This document shows, in pieces, positions 9,524-17,835 of a stretch of 26,726 nt of DNA. This DNA comes from Chara braunii (taxonomy: Eukaryota > Streptophyta > Charophyceae > Charales > Characeae), in NCBI GenBank assembly GCA_003427395.1, contig BFEA01000163.1, positions 294,323 through 321,048 on the forward strand, written 5' to 3'. The notes under the pieces were generated by a model that did not search any database, was not told the DNA's origin, and worked only from the letters and a program-made list of their open reading frames with translations. How positions within the stretch are numbered: position 1 is the stretch's first letter; every line of letters starts with the position of its first letter. Made by a program: the position numbers and the translations under genes.

Positions 9524-10817
9524 GATGGCATCTTCAGAGAAATCAGTCTGTTGCTTATAGGAAACAAGCAGCCTATGGAAGTCAGCCTCAAGGCAAGGGA
9601 GGAAGTCGAGAGGTATGTCTTAAAGAACAGCCACCTGTCAAGAGGGAAGAGGGAATGATGCCTAGGCGTGTCGTGTGCGGAAGGTCTAGGCAGTTGGACA
9701 TAATCCAGGCAATGCATGATGAGCTAGTCGGAGGGCATCGGTCATCCAAAGGGACTCTTGCAAAAATCGCGCCACTTTACTTCTGGCCAGGTATGGCAGG
9801 TATGGTGGCTACGTACTGTCAAACGTGTCTGATATGTCAGGAAAGGAGCTCCGCACGTGTCTTCGAGCCCCTTAGACCTACTCGGGTGCTGGGACCGGGG
9901 CACCTGGTCCACCTTGACCTTGCGGTCGTATCGACGGACGGGTACAGTACATCTTGGATACAAGAGATAACCTCAGCGGTTACGTAGAGGCAGTATATTT
10001 TAAGAAGAAAACCGGAAAGGGAGTGACTGACTGGATAGAAGACTTCTACCTAAGACACCCCTTTGTGCGCAGGTTCATAGCGGATAATGGGACGAAATTC
10101 GTAAATCACGAAGTGCTAAGCAAGCTCAAGATGTTGTGCGTGCCTATTAAGATCATCGAGCCATACCATCCTGAGATCAATGCATCTGTAGAAAGGGGAC
10201 ACCGGACCTTGAAAAACACAATCGCTAAGCTGGCGGCGGATGACATGGGAAACTAGCCTCGGTACCTTAAGCAGGCGGTCTTTTCAGAGAACATGACACC
10301 GAAGAGGACGACGGGGTGCATTCCGATAGAACTTTGGTACGGGAGGGAGATTGATTTCCCAGTGGAAGCCTTGGTTTCTACCTGGAATAGGCTAGATGAC
10401 AATCCGCATATGTTTACGAGGGAACTAATCGCCGCACAATGCCAACAGATCGTTAGAAATGAGGAAGCTTTGGAGGATGTGGTTAAACGTGTGATGGATA
10501 GCCGAATGAGGGACAAAGCAAGGTGGGACCAGGTCAAGAACATCCGGAAGGAGCCACTCCAGGTGGGGGAAATGGTACTAGTTAGGAACTCGGCTCTTGA
10601 AAGCACGTGGTCTGGATAGCTAGGAAGAAGGTTCAAAGGCCCCTACAGGATCGCTAAGCGGGTGGGACTGAACACTTTTGAACTTGAGGATCTTGACGGT
10701 ACTGGGATAAAAGGGTCATTTCGGGGACAGAGGTTGGTCGGGTTTTTGAGTCGGGATCCGGTGGAGCAATGGTTGCAAGAGGCTCAGGATAAGGAAACAG
10801 GGGAATTGATAACTTGA
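9524..10817 (+). pseudogene. Ty3/Gypsy integrase remnant
   Basis: An HHCC zinc domain lies at about 9715-9840: AMHDELVGGH, then LYFWPGM and YCQTCLICQ. The catalytic core has Asp in HLDLAVV (codon 9916), Asp in FIADNGTKF (10083) and Glu in NASVERGH (10191), with exactly 35 residues between the last two (DX35E). Frames change near 9653 and 9945. TAG at 10254 and 10617 interrupt the last frame, which ends at TGA 10815. The C-terminal part has RTTGCIPIELWYGREIDFPV and the RFKGPYRI segment resembling the GPF/Y module. No chromodomain follows the GPF/Y module, so this is not a typical chromovirus tail. The enzyme would insert the cDNA copy; this copy is broken. Confidence 0.88.
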
Positions 10818-11302
10818 AAGGCAGGCAACTGACCATAATTTTGTACCGCCTCTCTGCGGAAGTGATCATGACTGCAGGGGTTGTTCGTTTTTGTGTCTTC
10901 TTTCTTTCTGGGGCATGGGGTGACTGCTTGGGCGGACTATGAATGGGGTTGGGAGCCTGGGACAATGTATCATAGTTTGTGGGACAATTTTGGGACTGCC
11001 TATATGGGGTATCTATGTGCTGGGACAATGTACCAAAGTTTTTGTGGGATAATGGGACTGCCGCCTATGCCGTCACTCTGAGAGGACTACCAATCATATG
11101 GGGGGGAGCAAGGGATCTGGGGAATGAGCCTGTAACTTCACAATGGGAGTGGTAGGGAATGTGTGTGTATGGGGACTGCTGTGTTTTTGTTATGAATGCA
11201 CAGGACCAGAAAAAAAAAAAAAGGGACAGCAAAAAAAGTGAAGATGAAATTTAGAAACAGAACGACGACAATGTCATTAACAGGCCCAACGGGGAATAAG
11301 GG
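10818..11302. other. Pol-to-ORF3 spacer with a 63-bp direct repeat
   Basis: No gene. The phrase GGGACAATGTA recurs at about 10959 and 11022 with similar following sequence (GGGACAATTTTGGGACTGCC and GGGATAATGGGACTGCCGCC), a degenerate 63-bp tandem duplication. A-rich runs lie at 11207-11240. TAA at 11297 sits just before the ATG of the next ORF. Confidence 0.5.
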
Positions 11303-11884
11303 ATGGGACCGGCTGGGGGATCAAGTACCAGAAAGAGGAAGTTGTATGTGGGTTTTGACTCTAACTTGGTTGTGGGCAGAGGGGGAAGGAAGCAAGGGAC
11401 CAGGGGACCCTCACCCCTGAGAAAGGGGGAACCAATAGATCTCCCATCTGACAGTGGGAGCAGTAGGGAGGAGAATGTGAGCCGAAGGAAGAGGCATAGG
11501 TTGAACGAGGAAGAGCCCAACGAGATCATAGATCTCAGCAGCGGGGAGGAGGACGAGGAGGTCACAAGACCAACTGAAGAAGTACGGGCAAGGGATAACG
11601 ATCCGGGCGATGAAAATGACAAATGGATAAAGGAGTTTGACCCATCTTGCAGTGATTGGTTCGATCAATGGACGATTATCATGCGGTATGAGTGGGCGGT
11701 CAAAGCACAAGAAAAGCTAAGCAGGGGGGAAGATATAGCACCAACAACCTTCTTCACGGAAGGGGCGCTTCTTGATCTACAAAGGACAAAGAGAAGGATT
11801 CAAGGAGAAATCGACGCCCGGGCAAAGCAGAACCGACATAAGGCAACTGAGCAACAAGAGGACAATGGACGTGGCACGGGATAA
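11303..11884 (+). CDS. Intact 193-codon ORF downstream of pol, nuclear-type accessory protein
   Basis: The longest uninterrupted + strand ORF with protein-like composition after pol. ATG at 11303 lies two codons after an in-frame TAA, so this is the only in-frame start nearby; TAA ends it at 11884. Features by residue: basic cluster STRKRK (8-13); PIDLPSDS (44-51); basic SRRKRHRL (60-67); EIIDLSSGEEDEE (74-86), a textbook SUMO-interacting-motif pattern (hydrophobic-hydrophobic-D-L then Ser and acidic residues); an aromatic segment DWFDQWTIIMRYEWAVKAQE (118-137); a charged, probably helical C-terminus (155-185). There is no transmembrane segment, so it is not envelope-like. I do not recognise the family. 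It may be an additional ORF of the Ty3 element, or part of gag from another element. It is intact while gag-pol is decayed, but that could also be chance. Confidence 0.5.
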   Translation: MGPAGGSSTRKRKLYVGFDSNLVVGRGGRKQGTRGPSPLRKGEPIDLPSDSGSSREENVSRRKRHRLNEEEPNEIIDLSSGEEDEEVTRPTEEVRARDNDPGDENDKWIKEFDPSCSDWFDQWTIIMRYEWAVKAQEKLSRGEDIAPTTFFTEGALLDLQRTKRRIQGEIDARAKQNRHKATEQQEDNGRGTG

Positions 11885-12049
11885 TTATAGGAAGGGGAGG
11901 AGGGCACTTGGGACAGAAAAACTGTGATGTCGGGTTTTGGATTTTGAATCCTTAGAAATAGATTGCATATTGGGATGACTTCTGACTTGGAAAACGGTTA
12001 AGGATTGGATAGCCGGTGCTACTTTGTATAAGTACTTGCCTCTTCACTA
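11885..12049. other. Short non-coding spacer
   Basis: Nothing recognised between the 193-codon ORF and the GTAC-rich element. Confidence 0.4.
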
Positions 12050-12054
12050 CGTTA

Positions 12055-12385
12055 CCGAACGTACACGTACGGGGCCTTTCCGTACGAAACGTACAGATAA
12101 TATCTGTACGGGAACCTGTACGCCCNCGTACGACCCGTACGAAAAAAAAAAAAAAAAAAACGTTCATCCAAAAAATCCGAAAAACATATATGTGATGTAA
12201 AATCCCAAGACCAGCAACATTTGCCTGAGCACCATCTGCAGATTGTTATTAGAATTGGAGAAAAAAAATAAAAACAGTAAAAAAAAATGAATAAAAGTCG
12301 TACGGGTCTTGAGTGCGAGTAGCGTACAAGAAATGAGTACAACTTGTACTCGTACGGGGATGAGTACGAATCGCAACGTAGCTTC
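12055..12385. repeat. GTAC-rich element with inverted 11-mer
   Basis: GTACG or CGTAC occurs many times, clustered in two blocks: 12058-12145 and 12296-12372. An A run (12143-12160) and AT-rich DNA lie between. GACCCGTACGA at 12132-12142 is the exact inverse of TCGTACGGGTC at 12299-12309. One base (N at 12126) is unresolved. The block structure suggests a small non-autonomous repeat whose terminal parts are made of a palindromic 6-mer. No ORF is convincing. Confidence 0.6.
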
Positions 12386-13132
12386 TTTAGAAGAATGTGA
12401 GGACCAATGGGCTTGAGCTATGGAGGGTTAACTTTGGTCAGGGGAAAGGGGAGAGGGATACCTGGATAAGACAAAACAGGGGCATTGTCATCTTTGTCCT
12501 AGAATTTTTAGAAGAAAACTGCAATAGCACTGCTCTTTGGACTGGGAGTGAATTGGGACTGAGTAGCTAGTGCCGCTTCGCATGACTACTTGTTCACTTG
12601 GGACATTTGAGGACTGATGAGGCTGAGATGAGAATTGGGAATGGATGACTCTGTTTTGAGAAAGCGAAAGGGGAAAGATTGTCTGGGTTGAGGAAACCTA
12701 GGATAAAAATGTTTTGCAAAAATGTGTGATTGACTTTCGAACAGACTTGCCGTGAGTCTCTGTGAGAGGTTAGGGGACCTATGGGTAAAGGGGCATGAAG
12801 GATCCTCTTCCCTAGGAACCTAATCCAACCAGTCGTAAACAAGTCTGGAGTAGCAAAGGACATGAGAGGTCAGAGAGAGAGAAAACAGGGATGACACACA
12901 CCCCCTTCGCTGTGGTTGAACTACCGGGTGGGCTAGTGCTGCTTGGGGTTGTGAGTCTCAATTCGAGCACTAGACGCTAAGTCGGATGTATAAATGGACA
13001 TGAGAATGATGACAGACATGAGACAAAACGCAAAAACATGCGTAAAACCCAAAGAGATGACCATCTTCTGACCTTCGAGACAGAGATAGGATCCGTGTCC
13101 TCGAGGTCCAGCTCCTCGGGCGCTAACATTGG
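12386..13132. other. Non-coding stretch, nothing recognised
   Basis: About 750 bases of G/A-rich DNA on the + strand (recurring GGGACTG, GGGGA) with no supportable ORF, RNA or repeat structure that I can see. Base composition resembles the flanking retroelement 3' region rather than the satellites to the right. Confidence 0.4.
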
Positions 13133-13285
13133 AATGGATAAGGATAACCCTAACTAGACTGTCTGATGAAAATGGATAAGGATGACCCTAACCAAGCTGC
13201 CTGATGGAAATGGATAAGGATGGTCCTAACCAGGCTGTCCGATTGAAATGGATAAGAATGACCCTAACCAGGTTGTTTGGAATGG
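13133..13285. repeat. 38-bp tandem repeat, four units
   Basis: AATGGATAAGGAT starts near 13133, 13171, 13209 and 13247, each 38 bp apart. Each unit continues with CCTAAC(C/T)A(G/A)(A/G)CTG(T/C)C. The last unit decays into GGTTGTTTGGAATGGCCCC. No function assigned. Confidence 0.8.
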
Positions 13286-13362
13286 CCCCTGACAAGGATC
13301 ATTCTTTGGAATTGGCACTGGGGTCTCTTTGCATGGTTGTTTGAGATGGATGAGATTGAGAA

Positions 13363-13560
13363 GAGCTGAGTTTTGGAAAAGATATTGGACTCAGCTTTGG
13401 AAAAAATATTGGACTCAGCTTTGGAAAAAATATTGGACTCAACATCGGAAGAGATATTGGATTGGGCCTTGGAATTGGATTGAGCATTGGAATTGGATTG
13501 AGCCTTAGAATTGGATTGAGCATCGGAATTGAATGAGCATTGAAAATTGCATTGCATAAA
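13363..13560. repeat. 24-bp then 18-bp tandem repeats
   Basis: Three units of 24 bp (ATATTGGACTCAGCTTTGGA core) pass into 18-bp units (GGAATTGGATTGAGCATT). Both lengths are multiples of six, so a minus-strand frame (13264-13557) stays open with an Asn-Ser-rich peptide repeat such as SKAESNIF and SKAQSN. I treat that frame as a by-product of the repeat lengths, not as a gene. Confidence 0.75.
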
Positions 13561-13649
13561 CAGGGGGACCCTAGGCTACTTGAAATGGACTTGGAAATAA
13601 CATTGAAATGAATTTCTATTTTTCTAGTCCCTGGCCTCAGCAAGAGGGG

Positions 13650-13703
13650 GGCCTCACAAGGGAAGAGTAATCAGTTTCTCACATCAGTTTACTATAACAT
13701 GGC
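13650..13703. repeat. Internally deleted partial copy of the palindrome arm
   Basis: TCACAAGGGAAGAGTAATCA followed by GTTTCTCAC (about 13654-13683) matches the left arm at 13782-13813. It then jumps through six other bases to TTTACTATAACATGGC, which matches the arm near 13851-13866. The intervening 37 or so bases of the arm are missing. The fragment abuts the outer end of the full palindrome. Confidence 0.7.
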
Positions 13704-14094
13704 CATCACGTGACTGGTTCTCACTCGGAGGTACGCAGACCTTTGGCCCGTAGACCGCAGCCAAGGACAGAAGCCCATCCGCTTCACAAGGGAAGAGTAA
13801 TCAGTTTCTCACCAGCGGGTGATGCCTCATCGTTCTACTCGATCCGACCTTTTACTATAACATGGCGAACACCAATACTCAGGTTCCTCCTCACATCAGG
13901 ACCAAAGGTTCCCCCTGAGTATTGGTGTTCGCCATGTTATAGTAAAAGGTCGGATCGAGTAGAAGGATGAGGCATCACCCGCTGGTGAGAAACTGATTAC
14001 TCTTCCCTTGTGAAGCGGATGGGCTTCTGTCCTTGACTGCGGTCTACGGGCCAAAGGTCTGCGTACCTCCGAGTGAGAACCAGTCACGTGATGG
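13703..14094. repeat. 392-bp near-perfect palindrome (fold-back structure)
   Basis: Left arm 13703-13883 and right arm 13914-14094 are inverse copies of 181 bp, centred near 13898.5, with a 30-base loop. The outer ends are CCATCACGTGACTGG and CCAGTCACGTGATGG; the inner ends are CCAATACTCAGG and CCTGAGTATTGG. I see two mismatches in the arms (near 13754/14043 and 13831/13966). Each arm keeps the same short open frame reading outward to inward (MTGSHSEVRRPLARRPQ start), which only reflects the symmetry. Arms this similar imply a recent inversion-duplication or active homogenisation. Confidence 0.9.
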
Positions 14095-14130
14095 GGACAT
14101 CGCGTTTTGAGTGGGGGAAAGGTGTGTCAT
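14095..14130 (+). other. Internal polypurine/TGTGTC junction resembling a retroelement 3' end
   Basis: GAGTGGGGGAAAGG (14109-14122) is followed by TGTGTCATC. The segment from 14068 to 14128 resembles 15551-15600: GAGAACC...GACATCG...GAGTGGGGG then TGTGTC. It looks like a second copy of the region just upstream of an LTR, and it overlaps the right end of the palindrome. Confidence 0.45.
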
Positions 14131-14139
14131 CTACCAACG

Positions 14140-14745
14140 AAAAACGCATGAAAAGACTTGTGTAATTGGCTTTGCATAGGCCGGGAAAAAGGGGTCTGGC
14201 AAGATGCCCAGAAGAGAAAAGACTGTGTAATTGGCTTTGCATGGGTTTGAGAAAAAGGGTCTGGCAAGATGTCCAGAAGAGAAAAGACTGTGTAATTGGC
14301 TTTGCATGGGCCTGAGAAAAGGGGTCTGGCAAGATGCCCAAAAAAGAAAAGACTTATGAAATTGGTTTTGCATGGACCTGAGGAAAAGGGGTCTGGCAAG
14401 GTGCCAGAAGAGAAAGGACTTGTGCAATTGGCTTGCATGGGCATGAGAAAAGGGGCCTGGCAAGATGCCGAGAAGAGAAAAGAATGTGTAATTGGCTTTG
14501 CATGGGCCTGAAAAAAAGGATCTGGCAAGATGCCCAGAAGAGAAAAGACTGTGTAATTGGCTTTGCATGGGATTGAGAAAAGGGGCCTGGTAAGATGCCT
14601 AGAAGAGAAAAGACTTGTGTAATTGGCTTTGCATGGACTTGAGGAAAAAGGGTTTGACAAGGTGCCAGAAGAGAAATGACTTGTGCAATTGGCTTGCATG
14701 GGCTTGAGAAGAAGGCCTGGCAAGGTGTCCGAAAGAGAGATGCAT
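14140..14745. repeat. 65-66-bp tandem array, nine units
   Basis: AATTGG(C/T)TTTGCAT-type anchors at 14164, 14229, 14294, 14360, 14426, 14490, 14555, 14621 and 14687 give spacings of 64-66 bp. Each unit also has GTCTGGCAAGATGCC and AGAAGAGAAAAGACT. Minus-strand frames across it (about 14127-14770) contain the peptide echo KANYTSLFSS. The period is not a fixed multiple of three, so no single protein is implied. Confidence 0.9.
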
Positions 14746-14908
14746 GAGGGATGAATTGAGTATTGCACATGGAAAATTAATTAAGCAAGGGGCAAGAAAG
14801 GATAAAGGGTGATATGCATGCGAAACTGACAGGGCTAGGGAAAGGCCGGGTGAAATGACCCGGGAGAAATGTATGAGGATTTGGTCAGGCCCGAGCTTCG
14901 GGAAAGAG
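14746..14908. other. Spacer between tandem arrays
   Basis: Unique sequence, no gene seen. Confidence 0.4.
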
Positions 14909-15325
14909 GTATTGAAAACATGGATTGCACGGGCCGAAGGACCCGAAGGAAAAAGGTATTGAAAACATGGATTGCACGGACCAAAGGACCCGAAGGAAAG
15001 AGGNNNNNNNNNNNNNNNNNNNNNNNNNNNNNNNNNNNNNNNNNNNNNNNNNNNNNNNNNNNNNNNNNNNNNNNNNNNNNNNNGTATTGAAAACATGGAT
15101 TGTATGGGCCGAAGGACCCGAAGGAAAGAAGTATTGAAAACATGGATTGCACGGGCCGAAGGACCCGAAGGAAAAAGGGAATGGAAAATATGGATTGCAC
15201 GGGTCAAAGGACCCGAAGGAAAGAAGTATTGAAAACATGGATTGCATGGGCCGAAGGACCCGAAGGAAAGAGGGAATGAAAAACATGGATTGCACGGGCC
15301 GAAGGACCCAAACGAAAGGGGCATT
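14909..15325. repeat. 47-bp tandem array with assembly gap
   Basis: Unit GTATTGAAAACATGGATTGC followed by ACGGGCCGAAGGACCCGAAG. Anchors at 14911, 14958, then after the gap 15086, 15133, 15180, 15228 and 15275, a regular 47-48 bp. The array holds an 80-base N gap. Long frames through it on either strand are repeat translations and include the N run; none is taken as a gene. Confidence 0.9.
15004..15083. other. Assembly gap (80 N) inside the 47-bp array
   Basis: Positions 15004-15083 are N. Flanking anchors at 14958 and 15086 are 128 bp apart, which is not a multiple of 47, so the gap size is probably not the real length. Confidence 0.95.
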
Positions 15326-15582
15326 GAGGATGATGGTAACCAAAAATGAACCTGGCCGGCATGAGATGAGAAAAGAGAAGCCCGAAGAAGATCCCTTGAC
15401 TCCCCGTACCCTCCTCCACCCCAAGGGCGGAAAGCTAAAGAAAATCATGAGAAAGGAACGGTAAAGAACAAAAAGAACACTGACAAGCTAACTACCCGTC
15501 TCCCCCCACCCCTTTTTCCCTTCGTCTACATCTCCAAATCCCTACTAACTGAGAACTGGTGCGCGATGAGGACATCGGGAAT
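15326..15582. other. Non-coding spacer before the 3' LTR
   Basis: No supportable gene. Bases 15551-15582 share the GAGAAC...GATGAGGACATCG stretch with 14068-14100, part of the retroelement 3' end. Confidence 0.4.
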
Positions 15583-15612
15583 GAGTGGGGGGAATGTGTC
15601 GGGACCGGTGGC
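15583..15612 (+). other. Polypurine tract and probable left end of 3' LTR
   Basis: GAGTGGGGGGAA (15583-15594) is a typical polypurine tract, the primer site for plus-strand DNA synthesis in LTR retrotransposons. It is followed directly by TGTGTCGGGACCGG, which begins with the TG expected at an LTR end (15595 or 15597). A 5' LTR to compare with is not in the window, so the assignment rests on this junction alone and on its similarity to 14109-14130. Confidence 0.5.
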
Positions 15613-17580
15613 TAGAAAACAACTCCGTAGGCATAAGGGAGTACAATGGCAAATGGTGACGGCAAGGCGGGGTTTCTGTGGCCGGGAAAATAATCGGCAC
15701 GCTTGAGGCACATGAGAATGATGCAATGGGACTTCCGGGGATATAGGGGGTTCCAAATAAAAATTGGGCATCGATCGGGGTGACGCCGGAGACCAAATAG
15801 GCCCAAATAAAAATTATCGAAAATTGGGCTTTGTCAACGGCGCTGCTGGCGGGACGAAAAATGGAACTAGCATGGGGGAATGGCGGGGACTCGGGGGGCC
15901 CAAGAGAAACCACTAGTCAATGTAGGGAGTGGACGTGCAAGGCAAACGGAACCGCCGAGATCGAAGATCTCGACGGTGGAAAATATTAGGCTCAAACGGG
16001 TGAAACGGGAGTAAAAAACAATGAAAAATGAATGATGGGAGGGCTGCCCAGCAGTCCGAGATATCTCGGACTAGCTAGGCATGGGAAAATAAGAGTCCAA
16101 GGGGCTCCATGCAAGAAAAAGGCTGACCGTGGAAAATCGGAGTCAAGGGGGCTCAAAATCGGACAAAATGAGGCAAAATGGAGCCTCATAGGAGCTTGGG
16201 GGTGACATCATTGTAAGCCGGAGTATAATGGTCAACAGCTGGCCATGAACCTGGCCACAAATGAGGATTTTAGGCCTAGAAAAAGAATGCACAACCATTT
16301 GACACTTGTCACAAGAAAAAGAAAAGAAAAAGAAAAGAAAAAGGAGAGAAAATGAAGGGAGAATGAGACAAACGGGAGAAATAGGTGGAGGAAAATATGC
16401 CGGCCCATTGGGACTGCTGCAGTAGGGACAGGCAGGTCCCAATGATGACCTCACCCCTCCTAGATCCAAGGAGGGCATCCCGGATTGCAGAGATCAACAA
16501 TATCTAAATTAAAAAGACAAAAATGAGAGAAAATGCAAAAAGGGAATGACCGGTTTTCTTTTCAACCATGGATCTGAGATTAGATCTCATGGTGGACAGG
16601 GAACTGTCGTTTTTTGTGAGCCAACTCAAAACGGCTAGCTTCGGAATGAGTTGGCAGCCCAAAATGGCAAGAAAACAAAAAAGGAAAAAAGACGGAACTG
16701 TGCACTTGGCCCAAAAAGAGTGTCAGATGCACCAAAAATTAAAAATTTGAGCTTAGGGTTTCAAATCTGAAGCAAGGGTCACCATGGGGTAGCTCGGAAT
16801 AATGGTGGCCTTGGATCTCTGCCTGATCCAAGGCTGAGAATGTACCGCCACATGGAAAAATGCTCCGGCCTACCCAAGGGAGACCGAAACTTAAAAAAAT
16901 CGAGAAAAAGGCCGATTAGGCCTTTTTCTCTCAAGTTGGCTACCCCTTGGAACTTGGACTCAAGGAGGCAGCATTTTCCAAGTGGTGTGAGGTTGGAAAA
17001 AGGCCCAAGGGGTAGGACGAGTTGGTACCAACCACTCAGACTGCATGAACCTGGCCAAAAAGACGCCCAAGTACTCCTAGAGAGACCTAGTGGTGAAAAT
17101 TGGCCATGGGGGTACCTCGGTTCACTATGGGGCACATAAAGAGGCCCATGGGCTGACCGGACTGCTGTTCCCAGCCTACATAAGCTCAGTCCGCCACACA
17201 ACCATTTGCATGAGGAGTGTCCATACTGCCCAATTATGCCCATGAAAGCACTACACTCCCTTGGAGTGAAGTGAGGGGAGTCCCTGCCAGTTTCAGAGTC
17301 TAGAGGAGACCAGGAGCTAGGGAGGAGAACTCTAGAGGCTGGTGGTAGTATGGGAAGGGATCGGCCATAGCTCCCAGGCTAGTGTGAAAGAAGGCAAGGC
17401 TAAGAGGAGTCTCATTAGCCCTCCTAGAGAGAGGACTTGATAGCCATAGTGGTAGGAGTTTGTGGCAACTTGGGAGGAGGAGAGAAAAGAAAGGAGAAGG
17501 GTTTGGAGGGGAAGGAAACCATAGCCAAGTTGGGGAGGAGTTTCATCAAGACTTGAGACATCAACCCCAAGAATGAGGAA
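15597..17580 (+). mobile_element. Candidate 3' LTR or leader-like DNA, right end unknown
   Basis: About 2 kb with no supportable ORF. G/A-rich on the + strand with recurring phrases such as AAAATGG, GGCCCAA and AAAATTGGG. A purine microsatellite (AGAAAAAGAAAAG) lies near 16314-16345. From about 17170 it becomes richer in AGGAG and GAGGAG and resembles an untranslated leader. Small frames here (for example 16840-17139) lack protein character. No second LTR copy is present to define the right boundary. Confidence 0.35.
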
Positions 17581-17584
17581 GGGT

Positions 17585-17775
17585 GAGTGAAGAAATGTTC
17601 TTCTCCTTCTTCTTTTTCTTTTTCTTTTTCTTCCTTTTCTTTTTCTTCTTCTTCTTCTTCTTCTTCTTCTTCTTCTTCTTCTCCTTCTTCTTCTTCTTAA
17701 TTCTCCCCTTCCTCTTCTTCTTCCTCTCTTCGTCTTCTTCTTCTTCCCCCCCTCCTTCTTCCTCTCTCTCCATTC
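17585..17775. repeat. Long pyrimidine (TTC/TTTTC) tract
   Basis: Nearly uninterrupted C/T on the + strand, mostly TTC and CTTTTT units with a pure (TTC)n core near 17644-17680. It gives artefact frames: poly-Phe/Ser on + and poly-Lys/Arg/Glu on -. Mirror symmetry makes triplex (H-DNA) formation possible. Confidence 0.9.
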
Positions 17776-17835
17776 TTTATGGATGTCTTCCAAGGATTAT
17801 GATAGCTAGTAGGGGACTCTTTGACTACGAATAGG

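Larger units (their letters stand above)
4300..15595 (+). mobile_element. Degenerate Ty3/Gypsy LTR retrotransposon, internal region
   Basis: The order of domains on the + strand is gag (with zinc knuckle), protease, reverse transcriptase, RNase H, integrase. That is the Ty3/Gypsy (Metaviridae) order; Copia elements place integrase before RT. The left bound is approximate. The right bound is set by a polypurine tract followed by TGTGTCGGG near 15595. If correct, the 3' non-coding part is unusually long (about 4.8 kb after pol) and contains an extra ORF, a palindrome and four tandem arrays, some of which may be later insertions. Many stops and frameshifts make it non-autonomous. Confidence 0.65.

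Noticed and set aside
12594-12863. 89-codon minus-strand ORF
   Set aside because: No recognisable domain or conserved context; consistent with chance in G/A-rich DNA.
13710-13970. Identical ORFs on both palindrome arms (also 13896-14087)
   Set aside because: Symmetry of the inverted arms produces both; no domain recognised and no start context.
14127-15448. Long minus-strand ORFs with repeated peptides, some through N
   Set aside because: They arise from 65- and 47-bp tandem units. Unit lengths rotate the frame and the 80-N gap creates false continuity.
17332-17793. Lys/Arg-rich minus-strand ORF
   Set aside because: It is the translation of the TTC/TTTTC pyrimidine tract; no protein character outside it.
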